From Discostella pseudostelligera (lineage: Eukaryota; Bacillariophyta; Thalassiosirophyceae; Thalassiosirales; Thalassiosiraceae): a stretch of DNA of 23,527 bases. The stretch covers positions 1-23,527 of the forward strand of contig JALLBK010000317.1 in the NCBI GenBank assembly GCA_036940085.1. Direction: 5' to 3'. Shown here piece after piece: positions 11,081-19,492 of the stretch. A program made the translations under genes and the position numbers. Positions within the stretch are counted from its first letter, which is position 1, and each line of letters starts with the position of its first letter. The notes below the pieces were generated by a model. The model did no database searches. It worked only from the letters and a program-made list of their open reading frames with translations, and was not told the DNA's origin.

Positions 11081-12001
11081 TCAAGATGAGCTACGTCTCA
11101 CCCTGTTGGTAGAACAAGATTGCTTTCTCATATAATGACTCATGACATACCGACTACTGACACAATGTTTCACACGACAATTTGGATCATGACAATTGTC
11201 AATGAGAATATGATTCCATACCGCCTTCATTTCCGAGCAGTGTCGTGTTCCTGGACAGGGATGAGATTCGGTACATTGCATAGCGTGATGGAGGAGAAGG
11301 AGACGTTGTTGCTTGTTCCTACTACTTCCGGTGGTGGTGCTACTACTTTTACTTTTGGAAGATAAGGATAGTTTGGATTGTCTTGTGGAGGATGAGAGGG
11401 TGCTGTCGCGATGCTGCGGCTGCGGCTGCGCCTGCGGCTGGCTTGGTAGTGTATTTTTTCTGACGGACAAGAGGCATGAAGGCAACGTTGATGTTGTGGA
11501 AGTAGTGGTAGTAGCTGTGGTTGTTGGTACTAACGGTAGCGATGACGTGGATGGTAATGACATCATCATCTTCTCCCCCTCGCCTCCGTCGACAATCATT
11601 CGTTGATGATGATTATTTGACGCAACGGCCATGATTTCTTGCGTGAGAAGTGCCGCGGCAGCATTCTGCTGCTGTTGCTGAATGTGCTGAATTTGTAGCT
11701 GCTGCATCTGTATCTGCATCAGAACAGTAGCGTCTTGACTACTGCCGCCACTGCCACTGCAGTTATTACTACTGGGCTCCTTGCTCCGTTGTTCGAGTTG
11801 CTGATTCGATGATTGAATATTCATGTTGATGTTGATGTTGTTGCTGTTCATGGTGTTGAGATTGGGAGGATGGGTCAGATTTAGATTATTATTTCTCCCA
11901 GCTGCCGGCGGTGGCGGCATCATGATCCCCGAATCGCCACCACCACCGTTCATCCAATAGGATTGCTCATTCATGTTTCTACTACCAGAGGCTTGGACCA
12001 T
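11081..12001 (-). CDS. TAZ zinc-finger protein, short
   Basis: Probable transcriptional co-regulator. The C-terminal 77 residues of a 306-aa product match the TAZ fold of p300/CBP: RLLLLHHAMQC, then CPGTRHCSEMKAVWNH, then DNCHDPNCRVKHC, then SSRYVMSHYM. Two complete H-C-C-C zinc sites can be assigned. The third starts (SHY, QSC), but its final Cys pair, DCPVC in CBP, is missing because the protein stops after a basic/serine tail. The N-terminal 230 residues are low complexity (Asn-, Gln-, Ser- and Thr-rich, with one glutamine-rich helix) with no acetyltransferase, KIX or bromodomain. The ATG at 12001 is the first in the open frame. The frame stays open upstream to 12046 behind a CCGCAG acceptor-like site, so a 5' exon is possible. 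AGG|GTGAGA just before the stop could be a donor to a further exon, but I found no CPxC-coding exon in 10537-11080. Confidence 0.75.
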   Translation of the reverse strand: MVQASGSRNMNEQSYWMNGGGGDSGIMMPPPPAAGRNNNLNLTHPPNLNTMNSNNININMNIQSSNQQLEQRSKEPSSNNCSGSGGSSQDATVLMQIQMQQLQIQHIQQQQQNAAAALLTQEIMAVASNNHHQRMIVDGGEGEKMMMSLPSTSSLPLVPTTTATTTTSTTSTLPSCLLSVRKNTLPSQPQAQPQPQHRDSTLSSSTRQSKLSLSSKSKSSSTTTGSSRNKQQRLLLLHHAMQCTESHPCPGTRHCSEMKAVWNHILIDNCHDPNCRVKHCVSSRYVMSHYMRKQSCSTNRVRRSSS

Positions 12002-12697
12002 GATGTTGCTACTGCTGTCTGCGGGGTGAAGGTGGAACACGGACAAGAGATATGAAAGGCCTATCGACTTCTACTTCTACTTAATCCAGTGCATGGCCAT
12101 GATGATGATGTCCCTGTATGATGTAGTGCTTGTTGTGATGGAGTTCCGCACTGCAGGCTGTTGCTGCATGCAGCTGCTGCAGTCTCTCAAGAAGAAATGC
12201 AGAGAATTAATTATTGATCATGTACCGTAGATACTTGAAGATGCGACTGAGGATCTCTGGAAGATGCTCCCAGCAGATGACGTCGGTCTGAGTTGTGACG
12301 TATACTCATTAAGCGATATTTTATAACGGAATTGCTGTAGCCAATATCGCCAAGTATTTGCTGGGGATTTCGCAGAATGACGTTGTCGGTCCCTTAACCA
12401 TCTGAATTTTTACTATTGTCAGGTAGACGATTCGAAGGATGCATGGTACTCCTACTTACTACTTATGTGTCTTGTGAAGGTACGTAGGAGTACCTGTGGT
12501 AGCCTGGGTAAGTAGTTAAGTTGTATGTCCGCCACTCATTATTATTTCTTCCCGCCACCACAAAATTCTTCCCGCCAAAACGACTGCACGCAATGCTGCC
12601 GGCTGCCGCCGACCGACCCATCAAACTCATTCACCATTCATCATCTCATCATTACAGATCATTACCATCATCCATCACCGGCATCGCGATCAGCATT
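12002..12697. other. Divergent intergenic region between the TAZ and FKBP genes
   Basis: No gene seen. It holds a perfect 11-bp inverted repeat (12445-12455 with 12484-12494, 28-nt loop), a cluster of CTGCA/GCAGC palindromic words near 12150-12185, and two E2F-like boxes near the FKBP start. A short leftward frame starting MQQQPAV near 12170 could be a 5' exon of the TAZ gene, but no donor gave a phase that joins cleanly. Confidence 0.5.
12549..12579 (+). promoter_or_regulatory. Tandem E2F-like boxes upstream of the FKBP gene
   Basis: TTCCCGCC occurs at 12549-12556 and the full TTCCCGCCAAA at 12569-12579. The two share TTCTTCCCGCCA and are exactly 20 bp apart, close to two helical turns. They lie 149 and 129 bp upstream of the FKBP ATG. 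The match to the E2F/DP consensus is clear by eye; use by an E2F factor is inference. Confidence 0.5.
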
Positions 12698-13668
12698 ATG
12701 GGAGTAACCAAGGTGTGTGTGTGTGTGTGTGTGTTTACTTGCATTGTTCGAGAGAGTGAGAGAGAGATTTGCATGAGAATGGAATTGTCTCGGCGGCGAT
12801 GGCGATGGCGCGCATAATGTGTTGGCAAGAAGTTTTTGGTGGTGTTGGTGGCGGTGAGACCAACGACCCTCCAATCCTTTCTCTGCAGCACCGTGAGGAG
12901 GGCGAGTACAGATGATGCTGTTTGTTCATGCAGTGTAGATTTGTATGTCATCACCTACTCCGTCTGGATGGATGATGTGCGAATAGGGCATGGCATGGAT
13001 ATGTGATCTGCGACGGCGACGGTGCATGTACCTCTCTCAGCCACTCGCTCACCTTCGTGGGTATCGGGCTGTATGGAATATCATCCATATCCGCCTCATC
13101 TCTTCTCTCACTTCTTCTCATCATCGTTGTCGATGATTTATCTTCCATTTCTGTTTCTCGCATTTTCTTCATCTTCCAGGAATTAATCTCGCCAGGCGAT
13201 GGTACTAATTTCCCCAAACCGGGTGATAAATTGACAATGCATTACCAGTGAGTTGGAACAAAGATATATGTCGAATACTTTGCTTGCTCTTCCAGTATCG
13301 ACCCTCTTACACCAATGTAATTGATGCATCCTCCTGTGTTCGTGTTATTTTGAAAACAAACATGTCGTCCTCGCCTACACAACAAACACCTACTATGAAC
13401 TCATCACAGTGGTACACTCGCATCCAATGGGCAAAAATTCGATGCCAGTCGCGATCGTGGCCGTCCCTTCCAATTCACCATTGGGATAGGTCAGGTAATC
13501 AAAGGATGGGATACGGGTGTTATGCAAATGTCATTGGGTGAGAAGGCAATGTTACGTATTACCTCGGATTATGGATATGGTGCCCGAGGTGCCGGGGGGG
13601 TAATTCCACCAAATGCCGATTTGAATTTTGAGGTGGAGTTATTGGAGATTAATGGAAAGAGTCGTTGA
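12698..13668 (+). CDS. FKBP12-type peptidyl-prolyl cis-trans isomerase
   Basis: Single-domain immunophilin of 113 aa that isomerises Xaa-Pro bonds and binds FK506/rapamycin in other eukaryotes. Three exons: 12698-12712 (MGVTK), 13180-13247 and 13410-13668. The introns are 467 nt (starting with eleven GT dinucleotides) and 162 nt, and all joins keep frame. The product has no signal peptide, so it is probably cytosolic. Motifs follow the family in order: [69 protein letters not shown] and [12 protein letters not shown]. The drug- and substrate-pocket residues of human FKBP12 (Y26, F36, D37, F46, V55, I56, W59, Y82, F99) all have a visible match. The residue after MHY is His rather than the common Thr, which depends on the second splice junction. 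Length fits the family (human 108). Confidence 0.93.
12713..12734. repeat. GT microsatellite at the 5' end of FKBP intron 1
   Basis: Eleven GT dinucleotides begin exactly at the splice donor, so the donor site itself lies inside the microsatellite. The purely repetitive donor has several equivalent GT positions, of which only the first keeps MGVTK in frame. Confidence 0.85.
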
Positions 13669-13976
13669 GAGAGAGAAGGGGATCGTCGGGGGTATCGTAG
13701 TGATGACGGTGACATGACGACGTGTCGGTGTGTTATTTCATCCCGAGAATAATATTTGTTGGTGCATACTATCATTCTAAGCAATAATCTTTATTATTGT
13801 TGCAGTCGGTCATAATGGTGATTGCCCTTTTCATGAGTGTTGACTTATGTTGCCTCCCTGCGACCCCTCTCAATCTCTCGACGAACTCTGATACCAATGG
13901 CCATCGTTTCATTCATACAGCGCACTCTCCCTTCTGATGTTTCCGAGGCAATCAAACTCTCTCCCAATCCACTCGT
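13669..13976. other. Convergent 3' region of the FKBP and TIM17 genes
   Basis: 308 bp between two stop codons. AT-rich words such as AATAATCTTTATTATTG near 13780 could hold polyadenylation signals for the two converging transcripts. No gene seen. Confidence 0.5.
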
Positions 13977-15167
13977 CTATGATGAACTACCACCAAACGG
14001 CCACCACCCGCCTCCACTCTTACTCTCTCCGGAAGTAGACGAAGTGCCCCCCATCGAAAATGTCGTCTCGTGTCCTCCTGCATCAAATCGTTCACTCTCC
14101 CCCTCTCCTCCCATGGTTATCATTCCGCCACTATTACTTTGTGATGTTGTTGTTGTTGTTGATGATGATGATGATGATGGTGATCTACTACTGGAAAGCC
14201 CCGTGGGTATCATGCCCAGTCCTCCCGAGATGGGTGGAGCCGTAATATCGTTGGCGGGTGGTCCAATGGCCATGGCATTCGGATCTGCGCGTTTCAACAG
14301 AAAATAATGGTAATGATAATTATTGTGAGATGCAGAGTATTTTGCAATGTGAAGAAGGAAAATGCAAGAGCTGACAGGTTCATGCCAAGAAACAATGAAC
14401 AACAAATAGCACCTCTCGCTGCTGTCTTACCTTCCATTCCCGGAGGTGGCATACTAAAGTAATTATTCATCCATATACCCATGCCTTCAATCAATGCCAA
14501 TATAATCCCCCCAACGACTGCCGCCGATGCCATGGCCTTGGGACCGGCACGTGCCGCGAGAATCCCGCCGGTGGCAGCTCCTGACATTATGGAATTCCAT
14601 GGATCTTCCTGTCATGATAATAATATAACAAATTTGTTTGGTGTTGGTATTTTGGTGGAATGTTGAAGTACACCACCGCGCAATAAATAAATAAAAGAGA
14701 GAGAGAGAGAATCACAGTCGAAATATTGTATGAATGAGAGTTGTGGTGCTGATTCATTGGCTCATGATATGCGAATAATACTATTGCATTCGCATATTCT
14801 TCGCGCAACTCCGTTATTCATCTGCACACATTCCAGTATTCATGATAATATATCACATTATATATATATGTATCAATTCAATCAATCAATCAATCTCAAA
14901 TCTCACCTTCTGTCGCAACGCACTCAAACTACAATCACAACAAGCAAACAATCCACCCCACACGGCAAACTGTCCTCCCATGACCGGTGCACGTGCGGCA
15001 GTATTCCCAATGGCGCCGAGTAGACGTGAGCCCCTGGGAGATTGCCACGCGCCTTTCCCAAAGTGCCATATGCCACCACCGATGGCGCCAAAGGCAAACG
15101 CGCCGCCAATGTCTTCGATTATGCGGTAGGGACAGGGATCGCGATCGGCGATGGAGGAGTTCCTCAT
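13977..15167 (-). CDS. TIM17: TIM17, core subunit of the TIM23 inner-membrane protein import translocase
   Basis: Four-helix mitochondrial inner-membrane protein that lines the presequence import path with TIM23. Three exons: 14907-15167, 14431-14608 and 13977-14284. Introns are 298 and 146 nt, and joins in phases 0 and 1 give 248 aa. Motifs agree closely with animal TIM17 in order: [52 protein letters not shown], then across the first junction [26 protein letters not shown] and [14 protein letters not shown]. The cysteine pair used for the yeast Tim17 disulfide (in DPCP and near CDCS) is present. After about residue 147 there is a tail of about 100 residues rich in Ser, Thr, Gly and Pro, longer than the short tails of yeast and human TIM17 and coded partly by trinucleotide runs. 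Head to head with the YME1 gene. Confidence 0.94.
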
Positions 15168-15742
15168 GGTGATGATAATAATAATGTAGATATTTGGTTT
15201 GTTAGAATGGTTGGTGGGGTTGGTTGGGATAGCTAGGACAGGGATAGGGATTGGGCGGCAGGCGGGGGCCGGCAGGCGGGCAGCTGCGTTGGTTTTGGTT
15301 TTTGGTGGGAGCGGTACGTGAAGATGGTGGCCTATTTTGCCATGGTGGCTTTGAATGGTGGTGGTGGAATGGCGGGAAGAGTTATTGATTTTCTCGTAGT
15401 TGAATGGCTTCGCGATGGGTAATATTGATTCCTACGCGAAGTTGTCTAATTTCGAAATTTGAATTTCAATCGATTCCGCGATATCGTTATGTTGAGTAGG
15501 AGTAGCCACGAGACGGAGGAAGAGAATTATTGTATGTACACACAACATGGACAAGTTCCCGCCAAATCTTGCGCCACGTAGCAATCACGAGCACGCACGC
15601 ACAGCAGGAGAAAAAAGCAGAAGACCAAAAGAAAAAGACTTTCAATTCCAATTCCACCATAATATCTACTCATCGTTAATCTCTGCCACATCATCGTCCA
15701 ACATAATATATATTGCATTTCCCAATATATAACTAATAAATC
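15168..15742. promoter_or_regulatory. Shared divergent promoter region of TIM17 and YME1
   Basis: 575 bp separate the two start codons. It holds GGCGGGAA at 15371-15378 (TTCCCGCC when read toward TIM17, 204 bp from its ATG) and TTCCCGCCAAA at 15556-15566 (187 bp from the predicted YME1 ATG). Between them lies a CTTCGCG (15408-15414) and CGCGAAG (15435-15441) inverted pair. AT-rich sequence at 15710-15740 precedes the YME1 start. No open frame of note; transcription starts cannot be placed from sequence. Confidence 0.55.
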
Positions 15743-16425
15743 ATGCACGCCGGTCAATTGCGATATCATGTAAGTCATTAGATTGGGGCGAAGTCGGGGG
15801 GGAGGGCTGTCTTTGTCGATATATTTGCGGGGGGGAGCGTCGTTGGTGTCGATGTCGATGGGGAGCAGAGATAAAGAGGGCTGTTTGATGCCTGCTGATG
15901 CGATGCATATGCCGGGGCGGGGGGAGAAGAGAAGGTCACGAGATGATGATGATGATGATGATGCTCCTTGTTCTGTGTGGCCATGGTGTTATTACCTTGA
16001 AGAGAATTGGTGCATTTGGGGATCAGCTGCTCTCTATCAATTCATTCGTGATGGTGAATTATCTCGCGTTCAACACGTCAACGAGTACGGAGGGGCGCTT
16101 TATGATTTTTGTCAAATATATATCAGAGGCTCGTTTTCACTATGTCGCAATGATTATTATTTATGCGTGCATATTTATTGCCCGATCAATAATTCTTTCT
16201 TCCAACACACATTTTCTCTTTCTCTCTCTCTCTCTCTCACCCCATCTTTTTATAATAACTTCGTGACGCACTACCCCTACCCCTACCCTACCCTACCTGG
16301 CCGGCCCCCTTCATTATTTACTACTCCTATTGGAACAACCATAACATTGCAATCTCATTACGATTTCTCGGGGGTTGATTTATTTGGGGATTAATGCTGT
16401 GGCAACAACAACAATTTCATGTCGT

Positions 16426-16458
<33 letters not shown>

Positions 16459-19236
16459 ATACCAGGATTTTACCCTCCTGCGAGAGGCTAGAGAGGAGCA
16501 ACGGAAACTTCGCAATCAACAATTACAACGTTTACTGTCGTCGTCATCAACTGCTGCTGCTGCTGCTACCTTTGCTGGTGGCTTGGGAAGAATGGGTGGT
16601 AGTAGTAGCCTGCTCGGACTTTATCAACCACCACCACAATACTCCATGACTTTGTTGGGAAGAGCCTATCACTCACTTTCTTATATTACCCCCGCCGCTA
16701 CCACCACATCAACATTATTATTGGCGACTACGAACACCAACACTGGCGGCAGCCAACGTACCTTCCTTACCGACCTTCGCCGGGACATTCATTTAAAATC
16801 ACTCGAACGGATTGCCAACGCTTCCCCCCACGACATTCACGCTCAACATGCCTTCTTACATGAATTATCGCAATATTATCCCGATGCAGTCATTATGCGA
16901 TTTGAACAATTTCCGAACTTTGTGGTCGATGAGCGTATTGCCCTATTGTATTTGAATGCGTTGGTGCGATGTGGTCAGGCGGATAAATTTGGTTTGACGA
17001 AATTTGTAGAACGGCTGCAGCAGCAGGGGGGTAATAGTGGTGTTAGTTCCACAACCATTGATAAATTGATGGAATTGAGTAGCGAAAAGTACAAGCGAGG
17101 AGAAATGGCCAAACGAGCTGGCAAGATTCTCGAGGGGAGTGTTCTTGCGGCGGGGGGAGGCATGGGCATGATGATGATGGGAGGAGGAGCGTCCAATATT
17201 GGAGGAATGTTCGGTGGTGGTGGTGGTGGTGCTATTCGTGGCTCGTCACCCAATGCACCACTCTTTGTCCAAAGTTACAATCCGGTCAAAACGCGCGAGA
17301 TGCTATTTGCATTAACCCGACAAGTCCTTATTGCCTTTGTGGTGGTTTCGGCACTTACCGTAGTCTTTACCGAACAGGGCCTCGGACGAGGAGGGATGGG
17401 TGCCATGGGCAACGGGAAGCATATCCAAGAGGCCGAGGGGAGTGCGGTTCGATTTGATGATGTCAAGGGTGTTACTGAAGCCAAGGCGGAATTGGAGGAG
17501 ATTGTTTTGTATTTGAAGGATCCGGATCGATTTACGAGATTGGGTGGGAAGTTGCCTCGTGGGCTGTTGTTGACTGGTGAGTTTATTTTCGAGACGGACG
17601 AGCATTGACTATTTTGTACTAAATGTCTTGAAATGCGACATTCACTCATCAAACACTCCCCAATAATGTCATTCTGACATAATATCCTACCCAACAGGCC
17701 CTCCGGGTACGGGCAAAACATTATTGGCCAAAGCCATTGCCGGCGAGGCTGGTGTTCCATTCTTCTTTGCATCGGGATCGCAATTCGAGGAAGTCTACGT
17801 CGGTCTCGGTGCCAAGCGCATACGTGAATTATTCGATGCCGCGAAGCAAAAATCTCCGGCCATTATCTTTATTGATGAAATTGATGCCGTCGGTGGATCA
17901 AGGAAATTGAAAGATCAGAGTGCGTTGAAGCAGACTTTGAATGAATTGCTAGTGCAGATGGATGGATTTGAGGAGAATAGTGGTGAGTGAGATAATCGGG
18001 CTCTATTGTGTTTAGTAATTGAGAAATAAGTAGATCCACTCACCCACGCTGACCCGCCTACCCCCGCTTCGCTCTTCATAATCTGTCCTATTGTCCTAAC
18101 CAGGTATTATTGTCATTGGTGCTACGAACTTTGCTGAATCGCTCGATACGGCATTATTGCGTCCTGGACGATTTGACAAACAAGTGGCCGTTCCCCTACC
18201 GGATGTGGGTGGACGAAAGGAAATACTTGAAATGTACGCGGCCAAGACAAAAATCGCAGAGAATGTCGATTTGAACATTTTGGCCCGAGGCACCACGGGA
18301 TTTTCTGGCGCCGACCTGTACAACCTAATGAATCAGGCGGCTGTCAAGGCAAGTGTCGATGGTTTGGATGCCATCACAATGCAAGTATTCGAATGGGCCA
18401 AGGATAAAATCCTCATGGGTGCCGAACGAAAATCTGCAGTAATTACGCCCGAGACGGCCAAGTGCACGGCATATCATGAGGCGGGACATGCACTCGTGGG
18501 TGTGTTGACGGAGGGGGCACGGACGATACACAAGGCAACAATCATGCCACGAGGCCAATCGTTGGGTATGGTTACTATGCTCCCCGATGGAGATCAGACA
18601 TCCATGAGTTATAGGCAAATGCTCGCCGAGTTGGATGTGTGTATGGGAGGTCGGATAGCTGAGGAACTTATTTTTGGGACCGAAAATGTAACTAGCGGGG
18701 CATCTTCGGACATTCAGCAAGCGACGAATATCGCTAGGTCAATGGTGACAAAGTATGGATTTAGTGATAATGTGGGAATTGTTTATTATGGGGGTAGCAC
18801 GGGGCAGCAGGATGCAAGTTCGAAGATGAGAGATCAGATTGATGAGGAGGTGAAACGCTTAACGAGTGCGGCGTACGAGAGAGCGAGGGTAAGTCCCTGG
18901 TTGTTGCATTTGTAGCTTTTGCTCTCGTCTGACATAATTTCTCATTACTTACCGTTTGTCTTCAATTTATTTGAATAGGCTCTTCTCAAAAAGCATTCCA
19001 AGGAGCACAAGTTGTTGGCTGAGACACTATTGGAATATGAAACTTTGACAGGGGATGAAGTAAGAGATCTGATACTAAAGGGAAAGAAACCGGATCGACC
19101 CGTTGTCAATACTGATGGCTCGCTTGGGGATCAATCCATCCTTAAAGCCAAGTCATCTGAAAAGAAATCTCGGGGTGGCTTGGCTGATCTCGCTGAAAAG
19201 GTTCGTCCTCGGAGAGGTGCTAGAGAAGACAATTAA
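15743..19236 (+). CDS. YME1: YME1-type i-AAA protease (FtsH family), mitochondrial inner membrane
   Basis: ATP-driven zinc metalloprotease facing the intermembrane space; degrades unassembled inner-membrane and TIM proteins. Exons: 15743-15769 (predicted), 16466-17576, 17698-17982, 18104-18888 and 18979-19236. Joins are in frame and give 821 aa. Order: basic helix [24 protein letters not shown]1 N-domain (about 127-180, with [15 protein letters not shown]); Gly/Met linker (about 237-271); one membrane span (about 291-312); Walker A GPPGTGKT 380-387, split after its first base by an intron; Walker [10 protein letters not shown] near 435; arginine finger region LLRPGRFD; zinc site HEAGH 599-603; third ligand in [11 protein letters not shown]. 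One span and the YME1 N-domain argue against m-AAA or plastid FtsH. Exon 1 (MHAGQLRYH, donor GTAAGT) is the weakest part. ATG 16394 with a 45-nt intron is an alternative. Confidence 0.92.
15770..16465 (+). other. Predicted first intron of YME1, with simple repeats
   Basis: Begins GTAAGT and ends ACTAATACCAG. Inside are an ATG/GAT trinucleotide run (about 15943-15963), a TC run (about 16215-16238), a CCCCTACCCTACCC-type stretch (about 16268-16297) and an ACT run (about 16426-16457) right before the acceptor. Open frames through it carry no domain. If translation instead starts at ATG 16394, most of this would be promoter and leader. Confidence 0.5.
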
Positions 19237-19492
19237 ATTATCCTTGATGCTGACAGAGACAACCGTGTAGTTAACGAAGTGTTGTAAGTTAGAAATGATG
19301 TGATGATTCTCTGAACTGTGTCTACAGTTAGGTGTCATGTTTGTTGTGGATACCAGTGTTGTCCACTGCACCGTCGGACCGGCTTGTCGACCTCCCTGCA
19401 GGGCTGTTTGTCGTTAGATGCTTCGTGTAGAATTTCGGTACATCAGATAATTATAGCAACATATGGTACATTAAGTTAAGAGAATCTATTGC

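Noticed and set aside
16268..16297. Interstitial telomere made of CCCTA-like units
   Set aside because: Units are irregular (mix of CCCCTA and CCCTA) and too few; kept only as a curiosity.
15783..16394. A 203-codon rightward open frame before the YME1 exons
   Set aside because: Composition follows simple repeats, no domain is visible, and it overlaps the predicted first intron of YME1.
16419..16649. A frame starting with a threonine run at the YME1 locus
   Set aside because: It comes from the ACT microsatellite and is out of frame with the protein coded by the same DNA from 16466.
15743..19236. Plastid FtsH or mitochondrial m-AAA protease as identity
   Set aside because: One membrane span, a YME1-type N-domain and no second span before the AAA domain fit the i-AAA type better.
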